From contig SFPR01000001.1 in assembly GCA_004551865.1 (NCBI GenBank), forward strand, positions 62,001-126,000: a DNA stretch of 64,000 bases. Reading direction: 5' to 3'. A program made the position numbers and the translations under genes. This stretch comes from Bacteroidales bacterium. GTDB lineage: Bacteria; Bacteroidota; Bacteroidia; Bacteroidales; P3. Shown piece by piece: positions 53,784 through 64,000 of this stretch; the first letter of the stretch is position 1; each line of letters opens with the position of its first letter. The notes under the pieces were generated by a model. That model was not told the DNA's origin and did not search any database. It saw nothing but the letters and a program-made list of their open reading frames with translations.

Positions 53784-56420
53784 TTAGTTGTATATCATGA
53801 ATGTACCTGTCTGACTTTCTTCTTTGTTCGGAGCATCGTTGTGTCGGTAAACCACTTTCCACACATATACTCCCTGCATCACCGTGCTACCCTTGTAGGT
53901 ACAGTCCCATGCCTTTTCTATGTCGTCTGTTTGGAATACTCTTTCGCCATTGCGGTTAAAGATTTCCAAGTTGTATGAGACAATGTTGTCAATCCAAAGG
54001 CGGAACTCCCTGTTTGCAGGGTTGTTGTCGTGAAGGTATATTCCGGTAGGTGCCCACAAATAGTGGTCTCTCTTCACTCTCACAAAGGTTGATATAGAGT
54101 CGGTGCAACCTGCCGGCGATACTGCCACAAGCGATATGTCAAATCTCATCGAGGTATCGGTAAGTTCAAAGGTGTGAACGAACGATTCGTTGGTCGAAGT
54201 GTAGCCGTCGCTCAATCGCCACTGTCTCGAATCGTTACCTGTTGAGCCGTCGGTAATTATTATTGTAGGGTCAAGGGCATCAAGCACGCTCGGATTGAGG
54301 CGAATGTAAGGAGTAGGCTTAGGCTCTACCGTAACCTTTACCTCATCTTGGCTGTGGCAGTTGATGTCGTTGTAACCATGAACCTTATATAGGGTGGTTG
54401 CACTTGGCGATACAACAAAGTTGGTTGCATTCGCCCCGTTTACGGCAGGGTCTGTGGTCTCCCACACCCATCTTGTGGCATCTCCGTTCACGCTTATCTC
54501 TGCACTCTCACCCTCACAAATCAACTTATCTTCCGAACACATCACCTGAGGAAGCGGTCTGACAATGACGGTTGCCGATTCTATTGTTTCACACATTGCA
54601 GGAGGCAGTTTGACGCTCACCGTATAGGTTTGTTCTGTTGCAGGAGTTACCAATATGGATTGCTCTGTGCTGCCGTTGTCCCACTCAAACGTACAACCTC
54701 CCGGAGTAGAGTTGGCAGTAAGCCTTGTGGAAGTACCCTCACAAATGTCCATCGTTCCCGTAATGGTAACCTCGGGAGAGTCGTTCACCGTAACTACAAT
54801 CTCGTCCGAAGCAGTACAACCGAGGTTATCGGTCTTGGTAAGGGTGATTGTCTCCGTGTGCTCGGGAGCATAAACCAACGTATCGCCCGTTGCTCCCGTA
54901 CTCCAAGAAGAAACACCCTCATGCTCTTTCAAAATGTCGGTAAGAGTAATCTCCGTTCCCTTGCAGATTGTGAAGTCTTCTTGCAACTCTACGTTGAAAC
55001 TTCTGTTTACTATGACACAAGAGTCATATCTGGTGCAGACCAAAGTGCCGAAGTCATCGTAGTTCTCAATCTTGAAGATGTACTTCACCTCATCAACAGC
55101 AGGGTTGTTGGCACGATTGAAAGTAGCACCCAAAACGGTCAAGGTATCAGCGTCTGCATTGCGAGGAGACATCTGATAGTACTTGCCGTTGTCTCCGCCG
55201 CCCGAAAGAGCAAAATTGACAATCCCTCCGCTGCACACAGTATCTTTGTATTCCACGTTCTCGTTGTGAGAAATCACAATATCGGGCATATCAATAGGAT
55301 AATACACAGCAGTCGAATCCCAAACCTCAAACTCGTTTCCGTCATCTCTCACAATGGTATTCTTGCAGAAAAACCTTGTAGGACCTTCCTGAGCAGTTAC
55401 ATCTACCGTAACAACTCCGTCTATATCGGCAGCAACCTCCATCATTGGAGCAGAGTAATCAAAAGCCGCCCTTTTCTTCCACTCCACGCCATAGCTGTCA
55501 AGCTGTCCGCTCGGTTTGATACGCCAAGCCTCGTTTTGAGCGCCCCAAACGCTGTTGTTGTAGCTTAGTCCGTCAGCATTGGTGATTGTACAAGCCTGAG
55601 TTCCGTCAGCATTGTGTATTCCCAAGGTAGCTTTTCCTTCTTCCCAACTGGTACAAATTGGTTTGTTTTGCAAATAAAACTCTATGACATTGGTTGTTTC
55701 GTACAATACGACCATGTGAGTTGCAATCAAACTTGTACAACGAAACATAGGGACTTGGTAGAAACTCAACACCATCTTTCTGCACGGATATTCGCCAATG
55801 ACATCGAAATAAACATCTCCTGCTGTTGTAAAGATGATGTCATAATAAGGTGCCATGATGCAGTTTTTGTATCTGTTTGCGTTCGGCACAGGTCCGGAAC
55901 CTTCTTGTGTAAATTGACAATGCTTGCAATTTTCACCGGGAGGAGTTACACAATTAGGGTTGTTGATGTCGAATGAAATAAGTCCGTTTGCTCCAACCAC
56001 AGCATATTGATAGGTCTGTCCGTAAAAGTCAAATGTAAAGTCGGGAATGCCGGGTTGAGGCGGGTGTCCGTAGTTCAAAGAGAACAACGAACCCCATGTA
56101 TCATCAGAATTGCACAACTGTCCTGCATACGATGCTACCGTTCCTCCCAAATCAAACGGCACAGGCGGCTCGTAAGGAATTTGTTCAAACACATAGCTTG
56201 ACGAACCTCCCGGAGCAAATGTTTCAGCTCCCAACAAATAAGTCTGACCGCACTGCATCTGTATGCCGTTGTTCAGCTCGGTTGCCGAAAAATCAACAGT
56301 GTCGCGAACGCCCTGATTGATTGAGATTTTCTTTGCATATATTGCCGCACAACCTTGAGAATAAACTTCAAAAGGCAGAAGCAATACAACCAACAATGCT
56401 GTCAAAACAATTTTTCTCAT
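53784..56420 (-). CDS. T9SS type B cargo protein with Ig/PKD-like repeats
   Basis: An 878-residue secreted protein: signal peptide (IVLTALLVVLLLPFEVYSQ), an N-terminal module with a NIDO/surface-adhesin look (FDFYGQTYQYAVVGANGLIS, GEYPCRKMVLSFYQVPMFRC), several Ig/PKD-like repeats with recurrent CEG(T/E)S and TTLYKVHG phrases (~430-770), and a C-terminal gliding-motility-type domain (WAPTGIYLHDNN, LEIFNRNGERVF, GVYVWKVVYRH) that acts as type B sorting signal. Its start could be ATG 56420 or 56432; I chose 56420 for a better signal peptide. Confidence 0.88.
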   Translation of the reverse strand: MRKIVLTALLVVLLLPFEVYSQGCAAIYAKKISINQGVRDTVDFSATELNNGIQMQCGQTYLLGAETFAPGGSSSYVFEQIPYEPPVPFDLGGTVASYAGQLCNSDDTWGSLFSLNYGHPPQPGIPDFTFDFYGQTYQYAVVGANGLISFDINNPNCVTPPGENCKHCQFTQEGSGPVPNANRYKNCIMAPYYDIIFTTAGDVYFDVIGEYPCRKMVLSFYQVPMFRCTSLIATHMVVLYETTNVIEFYLQNKPICTSWEEGKATLGIHNADGTQACTITNADGLSYNNSVWGAQNEAWRIKPSGQLDSYGVEWKKRAAFDYSAPMMEVAADIDGVVTVDVTAQEGPTRFFCKNTIVRDDGNEFEVWDSTAVYYPIDMPDIVISHNENVEYKDTVCSGGIVNFALSGGGDNGKYYQMSPRNADADTLTVLGATFNRANNPAVDEVKYIFKIENYDDFGTLVCTRYDSCVIVNRSFNVELQEDFTICKGTEITLTDILKEHEGVSSWSTGATGDTLVYAPEHTETITLTKTDNLGCTASDEIVVTVNDSPEVTITGTMDICEGTSTRLTANSTPGGCTFEWDNGSTEQSILVTPATEQTYTVSVKLPPAMCETIESATVIVRPLPQVMCSEDKLICEGESAEISVNGDATRWVWETTDPAVNGANATNFVVSPSATTLYKVHGYNDINCHSQDEVKVTVEPKPTPYIRLNPSVLDALDPTIIITDGSTGNDSRQWRLSDGYTSTNESFVHTFELTDTSMRFDISLVAVSPAGCTDSISTFVRVKRDHYLWAPTGIYLHDNNPANREFRLWIDNIVSYNLEIFNRNGERVFQTDDIEKAWDCTYKGSTVMQGVYVWKVVYRHNDAPNKEESQTGTFMIYN

Positions 56421-56506
56421 AAATAACTGCATTTTGTATAACAACAATTTTTTCAAACTACATCACTGCTCTCTCGCATGGTCTTTTGCACAGCGATTGA
56501 GAAGTG

Positions 56507-56514
56507 CAAAACTA
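56507..56514 (-). promoter_or_regulatory. -7 element of the 53784-56420 gene
   Basis: TAGTTTTG on the minus strand followed by CACTT, 86 bp before the chosen start codon. Confidence 0.5.
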
Positions 56515-56643
56515 CTAAAAAACCACCTAACAGACACCTTTTATTTGAAAAATGTTTGCCCCTTTCGATAGTTTTTGCCCTTTCGGTACAGAAAACCGAT
56601 TGTAGTGGAACATAATTTGGGCAAAATCACAACTTGCTCAAAA

Positions 56644-56725
56644 ACAAAGCGGCGTTCGGTTGAGTTAAAACGCTGTTCTGCTCATAAAAAGACGCCGTTT
56701 CGGTTTGTTGAAACGGCGTCTTGTC
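56644..56725. repeat. CGSCG-core repeat array J (four units)
   Basis: Cores at 56650, 56671 (CGCTG), 56693 and 56714 (spacings 21, 22, 21). Units 3 and 4 form a 13-bp perfect stem (56689-56701 with 56710-56722, 8-nt loop) in which an outer GAC is matched by GTC. Further decayed copies may extend to ~56570. The array ends 44 bp from the DUF4831 stop. Confidence 0.9.
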
Positions 56726-56769
56726 CAAGTAATATGATTCAAAGTATTAACCTTCTGTTTGCAAAGCTG

Positions 56770-57891
56770 TTATTTTGCTATGTGTTTCAAAGCTCCGCTT
56801 TCGGGGTCAAACAGCAATCCCGACGGACAATCCATTATGCAGGTGGTTTGTCCGAACTGTGATATGTTTACTGTTTTGTCAAACACTTTTTCTCCCGAAG
56901 TAATCGAGACTTTTACTTTCTCGGGAATGCGGTAATATACTCCCACTCCTTTTTTTGCCAAACGTTTTTGTAATTTGTCGTCCTTAGATTTTTGAGCCTC
57001 TGTTTTGGTTTGCTCTTTGGTTGTGTTGAAGCTGTGAAGGTTGGCAACAATGGTAGGTATATCCGAAGGCGAGTTGAGCGGTTTTACTCCCTCTTGTTCC
57101 GAAAATTTGAATACTCCGACAAGCAGGTCTTGTTCCACAATAAGGGGCTTTTCGGGAATGATGGTAAAAGTGTAGTGCAGCTCTTCCGATTGTCTGCTTC
57201 CTGCAAACATCGCAACGTATGCCTCAATCATTTCGTCCAACTGCTTATACATATATTCCACTGTGTTGTTCATGTACGTTCCGTCTATGCTTCCCGATAG
57301 TATGTCGATTTGTTTTTCTTTTAGTCGTTCGATTTGTTTTACTGCCTTGTCGGCTGTCATTCCGGGCAGGCTCTCCAACATTCCTGCTTCAAGATAGCGT
57401 TGCTCGTATGTGGGAAGGGTCGATTTGGTTTCGGCTGCCGGCTTTTGTTTTGTGGCTCTTGCAGGGCGTTTCTTCTCACAAGGAGGCATCATCTGTTGCG
57501 GAGGCACTTTTCCTATTGCAGACAGACAGCCTGCATCGTTCAACTGCACACACACTCCGTCTTCGTACTGCAAGAAGTAGGTCGAAGAGTTGTCCGCAAT
57601 GGTTTTGGTGCGGATTTTAATGTCCTTGATGCGGTAAGAAACTTCGTCCGAAAGAATGATGTTCTTCAATCCGAGCAGATAAGCATAGTCGGCATAACAG
57701 CCTTTGTACTCGGTGATTTTCTCTATGCACACATCAAATACCAATTCTGTCTGAGGCAGCGAATAGTATATTCCGTTTGTTCCGAAAGGTGCATTGTCGA
57801 GAGTGAAACTTCTGTATTGCTGAGCAAACACATCGATAGATAGTATTGACAAAGCAATCAGCAAAATTGATTTTCCGAATATCTTTTTCAT
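56770..57891 (-). CDS. DUF4831 family exported protein
   Basis: A 373-residue protein with a signal peptide (ILLIALSILSIDVFAQ) and the DUF4831 pattern: YYSLPQTELVFDVCIEKITEYKGCYADYAYLLG near the start and repeated strands ending in GQTTCIM. The family is restricted to Bacteroidetes and has no known role. The middle part contains a charged KRPARATKQKPAAETK insertion. It starts 9 bp after the WG-repeat gene and ends a five-gene minus-strand run. Confidence 0.85.
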   Translation of the reverse strand: MKKIFGKSILLIALSILSIDVFAQQYRSFTLDNAPFGTNGIYYSLPQTELVFDVCIEKITEYKGCYADYAYLLGLKNIILSDEVSYRIKDIKIRTKTIADNSSTYFLQYEDGVCVQLNDAGCLSAIGKVPPQQMMPPCEKKRPARATKQKPAAETKSTLPTYEQRYLEAGMLESLPGMTADKAVKQIERLKEKQIDILSGSIDGTYMNNTVEYMYKQLDEMIEAYVAMFAGSRQSEELHYTFTIIPEKPLIVEQDLLVGVFKFSEQEGVKPLNSPSDIPTIVANLHSFNTTKEQTKTEAQKSKDDKLQKRLAKKGVGVYYRIPEKVKVSITSGEKVFDKTVNISQFGQTTCIMDCPSGLLFDPESGALKHIAK

Positions 57892-57900
57892 AATTTCTTA

Positions 57901-59634
57901 TTATTTGTTGATTGTTATAACTCCTACTTTATTCGTTTTAGTGTCCTTGATTGTAAAATTGTCTCTTCCCTGACTGCCAAAGAGGGTGAGAAGAGAGACA
58001 ATCGAGTGAAGATTGACCCCTTGCGGCATTGCAACTTTCTGCATGGTCTCAAAGTTGCTGTCCAATACCAAGAGGCTGCCGTCTTTGGCTGCGTATGCCT
58101 TGCCTGCAACAAAACAACCTGCCGCATCAAAAGTTTTGTCTGTAAGGGGAGTGCATTTTGCGGAATTGTAATAAGACCAACCTTTTTCGGTTTTTGCAAC
58201 CAATATACCCTCGCGGTCTGCACCAATGGTGATGAAGTTGTCGGGTATTCGTCTGTTGTCAGAATAGATACGCACTTTCTTGTCTTTGTTTTTGTATTCC
58301 ACATAGTTGCCAAACACCAAGACCGATTCGCTCTTTGGAAAGTCTATGATGTTGCCGTCCTTACAAAGCATCTTTGAACCTTTCTTGTAGTCAAAAAAGG
58401 CAATCAGCTCAGCTGTGTTTGAAATGCGAGCCTTGCCATATACAAAATCGACAACCACATTGTTGTTTTTATCGACTGCACCCCATTTCTTGCCTTTGCG
58501 AACGCACAAGCAGTCGTTCACCACTCCCAACACCTCGTCGTATTGAGGTTCTATGAGCCATTTCCCATCTGAGGAGAGCAAGCCGTATGACAAATCCTGT
58601 TCGGTAATCAACAAAAGGTTGCCTTCCTTGTTGCGAATTAAATCGAGAACAACGCCGTCGGTCTTTGCGACAACTTGGTTGGAGGTGTTCAGAACGTATG
58701 TGGTCAATCCTTCGTATGCAACAAAGAAAGTGTCCTGACGAACAACCACATCGACCCTGTCGTACTTCGGCTCTACATACAGAACGTAGTTTTTGCCGAG
58801 CAAGCCTTTCTTCATGTCCTGAGTAATCGAGAAGAAAGCATCATACTTTGTGGGTTCTATGACCTGATAGAGCGGTTGGGCAAGCATATCGCCCTCTTGG
58901 GAGAAGAGAGCCTGAGCTCCGCTCGGAAGGTATGCCTTGATGAATACTCCTTGCGGAGTGGTGAAGGTCAAGAAATCTTCAAACTGCGGTTTTGCCATGA
59001 TTGTTCCGTTCTCGTCCAACAGTCCCGACATCGGCACTCCTTCGTGAGTGTGGACTTGGTAGGCATACAACTTGCCTGCAACCAAGGTTTCCAACGACAA
59101 GAACTGAGGCTCTACCGTTACAACGCCTTGGGAATTGACCATTCCGAAAAGTCCGTTTTGCTTTATCACGACAGCATTGCCCACTCTGGAAACAATCATC
59201 AGACTGTCGCCCAACAGACGCTTGTTTTGCTTGTCTATCAATCTCAGTTCGCCATTGTCAAACACAATGCACGAGCCTTGGTCAAACAAATTGAGCTGTG
59301 TCTTGTCTTCGGTCTGAATATCCACATTGGCAGGGTATGAAGCCTCAATGAGAATATTGCCTTCGGTGTCGGCAAAGCCTGCCTTGCCATCTTGCACAAA
59401 GGTAATCACATCGTCGCCCAAGGCATCAATATAGTCGTATCGGCACGGAAGAATGCTCTTGCCGTCTTTCACCACTCCCCATTTACCGTTGTCTTTGACT
59501 GCAAAATACTTTCCGTCCAACGACTGCACCGAATCATATTTTATTTCAACGCTCCATTTCAGATACTCCTGAGCCGAAACACCTGTTGCAATCATCAGGC
59601 AGAGCAATACTGCAAATATATTTTTTTTGTTCAT
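57901..59634 (-). CDS. WG-repeat exported protein
   Basis: A 577-residue protein with a signal peptide (FAVLLCLMIATGVSAQ) and about eight WG (KWG) repeats of ~45-65 residues, each of the form DNGKWGVVKDGKSILPCRYD, NGLFGMVNSQGVVTVEPQF, GKKWGAVDKNNNVVVDFVYG. Such repeats form beta-rich surfaces, probably for binding in the periplasm or at the outer membrane. It lies 21 bp after aguA, so it is likely co-transcribed, but no functional link to agmatine use is evident. Confidence 0.88.
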   Translation of the reverse strand: MNKKNIFAVLLCLMIATGVSAQEYLKWSVEIKYDSVQSLDGKYFAVKDNGKWGVVKDGKSILPCRYDYIDALGDDVITFVQDGKAGFADTEGNILIEASYPANVDIQTEDKTQLNLFDQGSCIVFDNGELRLIDKQNKRLLGDSLMIVSRVGNAVVIKQNGLFGMVNSQGVVTVEPQFLSLETLVAGKLYAYQVHTHEGVPMSGLLDENGTIMAKPQFEDFLTFTTPQGVFIKAYLPSGAQALFSQEGDMLAQPLYQVIEPTKYDAFFSITQDMKKGLLGKNYVLYVEPKYDRVDVVVRQDTFFVAYEGLTTYVLNTSNQVVAKTDGVVLDLIRNKEGNLLLITEQDLSYGLLSSDGKWLIEPQYDEVLGVVNDCLCVRKGKKWGAVDKNNNVVVDFVYGKARISNTAELIAFFDYKKGSKMLCKDGNIIDFPKSESVLVFGNYVEYKNKDKKVRIYSDNRRIPDNFITIGADREGILVAKTEKGWSYYNSAKCTPLTDKTFDAAGCFVAGKAYAAKDGSLLVLDSNFETMQKVAMPQGVNLHSIVSLLTLFGSQGRDNFTIKDTKTNKVGVITINK

Positions 59635-59655
59635 GATATGTTATGATGTTTGTTT

Positions 59656-60684
59656 CTACAAAGAGGGTTCTTGTTGAGAAAGACAGTGAAAGCTGCCCAA
59701 GCCCCAGATAATATCGGTCGAGTCTATGCCGACAATCTTCCTGTCGGGGAACAAACTCTCCAATATACACAAGGCTTTCTCGTCGTTGTCGCAACGATAG
59801 GTCGGCACAATCACCGCCTTGTTTGCAATATAGAAGTTGGCATACGAAGCCGGCAGACGCATATCGTCCCACACAACGGCAGAAGGCATTGGCAGCTCGA
59901 CAATATCAAGCTGCTTTCCGTCTTGAAGCCGTGCCGTCTTCAAAAGAGAAAGGTTGTCTTGAAGCACTTGGTAGTTGGCATCGTTTTTGTTTTCTTCTAC
60001 CACCGTAACAACCGTTGTGGGATTGACAAAGCGGGTAATGTCATCGACGTGTCCGTCTGTGTCGTCGCCCTCAATGCCTTCTCCCAACCATATCACCTTA
60101 TCCACATTGTAGTATTGGCAGAGCTTTTCTTCAATCTCGCCTTGCGAAAGAAGGGGATTGCGGTTCGGGTTCAAAAGGCAGGCAGTTGTTGTGAGCAAAG
60201 TGCCGCAACCATTGACGTCTATCGAGCCTCCCTCCATGACTATGTGCGGGTGAAAGACTTCAAGATTCATTTCTTCTGCTATTTTGAGCGGAATGAGGTT
60301 GTCGAGTTCACAAGGGTACTTGCCACCCCAAGCGTTGTAATCCCAATTTACCAATGCCTTTTGGTTGGCTTTGAGAACAAAGGCAGGACCATGGTCTCTG
60401 CACCATGCGTCGTTGGTTCTGAAAAAGTGGAACTCCACTCTCGACAAATCGGCTTTAAGCTCTGACAAAGCCTCCGTGATTGTCTCTTTTGCAGCTTCGT
60501 CTTCCACATTGATGTTTACTATTTCTGATTTTGAGAGTTCGGCAATGAATTTGTGATATGAGGGAAATATGGTGTCTATCTTGCCGGGCCACGAGTTCTC
60601 ATTGTGCGGATAGCTGAGCCATGTGCCCTCGTGTTTGTGCCATTCGGCAGGAAAGTAAAATCCCAAGTCTTTCGGTGTTTTCAT
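59656..60684 (-). CDS. aguA: Agmatine deiminase
   Basis: A 342-residue guanidine-group-modifying enzyme that converts agmatine to N-carbamoylputrescine and ammonia. It has FYFPAEWHKHEGTWLSYPHN, RTNDAWCRDHGPAFV, VMEGGSIDVNG, the catalytic His/Asp region DDTDGHVDDITRFV and the catalytic Cys near the C terminus (GLGSFHCLSQQEP). It lacks a signal peptide, unlike secreted peptidylarginine deiminases of the same superfamily. aguB lies 18 bp upstream in the operon. Confidence 0.95.
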   Translation of the reverse strand: MKTPKDLGFYFPAEWHKHEGTWLSYPHNENSWPGKIDTIFPSYHKFIAELSKSEIVNINVEDEAAKETITEALSELKADLSRVEFHFFRTNDAWCRDHGPAFVLKANQKALVNWDYNAWGGKYPCELDNLIPLKIAEEMNLEVFHPHIVMEGGSIDVNGCGTLLTTTACLLNPNRNPLLSQGEIEEKLCQYYNVDKVIWLGEGIEGDDTDGHVDDITRFVNPTTVVTVVEENKNDANYQVLQDNLSLLKTARLQDGKQLDIVELPMPSAVVWDDMRLPASYANFYIANKAVIVPTYRCDNDEKALCILESLFPDRKIVGIDSTDIIWGLGSFHCLSQQEPSL

Positions 60685-60702
60685 TATGGTGTCTATGGTG
60701 TT

Positions 60703-61566
60703 TTATTCGTCAATAAATCTTTTGCAAATCGGCTGATAGGAGTCTATTCGCCTGTCTCTCAAATATGGCCAATGCTTTCGGTAGTGGTCGGTGAGAGAAA
60801 GGTCCAATTCTACGACGGAAGTTTCCTCCTTGTCGTGCGATGCTTTGTACAAAAGTGTGCCAAAAGGGTTGGAAACGAAACTTCCTCCCCAGAAAATCAT
60901 GTCTTTTTCTCGTCCTACGCGGTTTACCGACACTGTATGTACTCCGTTGGCTATTGCATGAGAGCGTTGAATGCACTGCCATGCCTCATATTGTTCGCGG
61001 TTTGTCGCCTCGTCCTGACACTCTGCCCAGCCGATTGCAGTGGGGTAGAAGAGAATGTCTGCACCTTTGAGAGCGGTGATGCGGCTTGCCTCGGGATACC
61101 ATTGGTCCCAACAAATCAACACTCCTATGGTGGCATACTTGGTCTTGAATACCTTGTAGCCCAAGTCGCCCGGGGTGAAGTAGAATTTTTCGTAGTAGCC
61201 CGGGTCGTCCGGAATGTGCATCTTGCGATACTTTCCGAGGTATGTTCCGTCGGCGTCCAACACCGCCGTGGTATTGTGATACACTCCCTCGGCTCTCTTC
61301 TCAAAGAGCGATGCCACTATCACCACCGAGAGCTCCTTTGCCAAAACAGACAAACGCTCTGTGGTGCTTCCGGGAATTGCCTCAGCCAAATCAAAATTGG
61401 CATACTCCTCCACATCGCAAAAATATAGTGAGGCAAACAATTCCTGCAAACAAACGATGTTTGCACCTTCGGCAGCTGCCTTGCGGATTTGCTCTTCGGC
61501 TTTTGTGATATTGCTTTGTTTGTTTTCGGTACAGCTCATCTGCACCAATCCGACTTTGACTTTCAT
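60703..61566 (-). CDS. aguB: N-carbamoylputrescine amidohydrolase
   Basis: A 287-residue nitrilase-superfamily enzyme with the Glu-Lys-Cys triad: Glu in LQELFASLYFC, Lys in YRKMHIPDDPG and Cys in LICWDQWYPEASR. It hydrolyses N-carbamoylputrescine to putrescine, CO2 and ammonia, completing the step begun by AguA. Its start overlaps the stop of the transporter gene by 4 bp. Confidence 0.95.
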   Translation of the reverse strand: MKVKVGLVQMSCTENKQSNITKAEEQIRKAAAEGANIVCLQELFASLYFCDVEEYANFDLAEAIPGSTTERLSVLAKELSVVIVASLFEKRAEGVYHNTTAVLDADGTYLGKYRKMHIPDDPGYYEKFYFTPGDLGYKVFKTKYATIGVLICWDQWYPEASRITALKGADILFYPTAIGWAECQDEATNREQYEAWQCIQRSHAIANGVHTVSVNRVGREKDMIFWGGSFVSNPFGTLLYKASHDKEETSVVELDLSLTDHYRKHWPYLRDRRIDSYQPICKRFIDE

Positions 61567-62468
61567 ATTTGTTTGCTTTTTCTGTTAAATCCAAACTGAC
61601 TGAACAACAACCCTCCCACAACAATGAGAATACCTGCTGCCTTGTTCCATGTAAGGCTCTCCATTCCGAAGCAGATTGCAAAGATAATGGTAACAACAGG
61701 TATGGCATTGGTAAACACACTCACCTTCATAATAGATATGGTCTTTGCTCCGTAAGCATAAAGCATGAATGCACCCGAAGAACAAAGCAATGCCAGCATG
61801 ACCAACGACAAAACAGCCCCAAAACTCCACTGAACGCTCGCAAGATTGTTCAAATCGAAAATCAAAAAGCACGGAAGGAAGAACACAGCTCCCAATATGT
61901 TTTGCCAAGTTGTTATCGTAACAGGTCCGTAGTTGTCTATCAGTCGGGAAAGCATCACTGTGTATCCCGAGCCTGCCGCAACGGCAAGCAGCAACAGCAA
62001 CACACCGCGATAATCGACCACAAAGCTAAATCCGTCGCCCAAACTCATAAGGCAAATCCCCGCAACAGACAGAAGAACGCCCGAAAGAAGATTGCCTTTT
62101 ATCTTCTCGCCATTGAAAATCCACAAGGCAATCGGATTGACTACGGGAAGAGTTGCAATCATTATTGAAGCAAAGCTCGCATCGACAAACTTCATGCTGA
62201 AATTTTCGCCTATGAAGTAGAGAAACGGCTCAAAAAAAGCAAGTGCAACAAATAAAGGAATATCTTTTTTCTTGATTTTGTCCAACTTTCCGCCAAGCGA
62301 AAAGACAGAGAACAAAACAAGAGACGATATTGTCAGACGTATGACAAGTATAAGGAAGACAGGGAAATGAGCATCGAGCAACTGCTTTGTCCAAACAAAA
62401 CTTATTCCCCAAAAAATCATCGAAAACACAACGGCAACATAGCCGTAAAAAGTCTTTTTAGCACTCAT
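61563..62468 (-). CDS. EamA/DMT-family transporter
   Basis: A 301-residue protein with ten membrane helices in two EamA repeats (FYGYVAVVFSMIFWGISFVW...; LLLLAVAAGSGYTVMLSRLI...). It is the first gene of the aguB-aguA operon and translationally coupled to aguB, which suggests a substrate or product of polyamine metabolism, though the family also moves amino acids and other small metabolites. A near-match -7 box (GATATTTG, 62489-62496, minus strand) lies 21 bp upstream. Confidence 0.88.
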   Translation of the reverse strand: MSAKKTFYGYVAVVFSMIFWGISFVWTKQLLDAHFPVFLILVIRLTISSLVLFSVFSLGGKLDKIKKKDIPLFVALAFFEPFLYFIGENFSMKFVDASFASIMIATLPVVNPIALWIFNGEKIKGNLLSGVLLSVAGICLMSLGDGFSFVVDYRGVLLLLLAVAAGSGYTVMLSRLIDNYGPVTITTWQNILGAVFFLPCFLIFDLNNLASVQWSFGAVLSLVMLALLCSSGAFMLYAYGAKTISIMKVSVFTNAIPVVTIIFAICFGMESLTWNKAAGILIVVGGLLFSQFGFNRKSKQI

Positions 62469-62576
62469 TCAATCATCAAAATAAAATGCAAATATCCGAA
62501 AAAAAACGAATAGAGAGCCAAATTGACCGCAACAAATGTCGAAAGCTCCGACAGATGTCATAAAATAATGTGATTA

Positions 62577-62610
62577 TTGTCTCGCCGTTTCGTTTTTTTT
62601 AGTACTTTTG
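62577..62610 (+). promoter_or_regulatory. nifJ promoter with a single CGCCG core
   Basis: TTG at 62577-62579 and TACTTTTG at 62603-62610 (spacer 23 bp). One isolated CGCCGTTT core at 62583-62590 lies within the spacer, the only such core I saw between a -33 and a -7 element. The leader to the start codon is about 75 nt. Confidence 0.5.
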
Positions 62611-62655
62611 CACCTTGCAAAGATTTTCTCAATCAGGAGAAATGAATTGGAATGA

Positions 62656-64000
<1,345 letters not shown>

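Noticed and set aside
54630..55568. 312-codon plus-strand ORF opposite the T9SS type B gene
   Set aside because: Antisense shadow; composition is not protein-like and the minus frame has clear domain structure.

Overview
The window looks like chromosome from an anaerobic member of the Bacteroidetes, most likely order Bacteroidales. Evidence is the type IX secretion system (the C-terminal half of SprA, a PorE-like protein and four cargo proteins with type A or type B sorting domains), the BatA-E aerotolerance operon, promoters with a TAnnTTTG -7 element, tryptophanase of the Bacteroides type, a 4-hydroxybutyrate/butyrate-type CoA-transferase, pyruvate:ferredoxin oxidoreductase and a sensory-type [FeFe]-hydrogenase-like protein. 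No rRNA, phage, insertion sequence or CRISPR array was seen. One tRNA (Arg, anticodon CCG) is present.

Layout. 1-3.2 kb: 3' part of sprA. 3.2-5.5 kb (minus): a compact rloA-rloB-DUF1905 operon, a probable anti-phage module with a separate ATPase and Toprim protein. 6-7.8 kb (minus): [FeFe]-hydrogenase-like/PAS sensor. 8-10.4 kb: a small secreted protein, a lytic-transglycosylase-like protein and a DUF456 membrane protein. 10.7-12.5 kb: atpD-atpC. 12.4-14 kb (minus): sigma-54 activator plus a small Cys-rich protein. 14.3-23 kb (minus): MoxR-DUF58-(DUF4381-like)-BatA-BatB-BatC-BatD/E-RseC, in which BatD and BatE are one reading frame. 23.3-26.5 kb: a T9SS propeller protein. 26.8-33.3 kb: rsfS-ftsH-LUD-cdsA-psd-rluA-like-tlpA-like operon. 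33.4-35.3 kb: PorE-like protein. 35.4-39.1 kb (minus): tnaA, tRNA-Arg, corA, secreted nitroreductase. 39.2-42.1 kb: CoA-transferase, then ruvX-def-TPR lipoprotein. 42.2-44.2 kb: a cobalamin riboswitch driving a DUF4465-type T9SS cargo protein. 44.3-47.4 kb: ygiQ converging on hisS. 47.8-51.8 kb: a large CUB/PKD T9SS type B protein and an unknown secreted protein. 52.2-53.3 kb: Fic protein. 53.5-62.5 kb (minus): T9SS type B protein plus TPR protein, then the EamA-aguB-aguA-WG repeat-DUF4831 operon. 62.7 kb to the end: 5' part of nifJ.

The most unusual feature is a family of intergenic arrays. Ten places hold four to six copies of a unit centred on CGGCG or CGCCG in an AAA...TTT frame, spaced 21-22 bp. 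Neighbouring copies in opposite orientation form 12-14 bp perfect stems, and several stems carry matched (compensatory) base changes. Eight of ten arrays lie a few to about 70 bp beyond a stop codon at a same-strand transcription-unit boundary and two lie in divergent gaps. Boundaries with an ordinary hairpin-plus-T terminator mostly lack them. One array runs into the start of the PorE-like gene and encodes a 7-residue periodic N terminus. I do not recognise this family from known elements.
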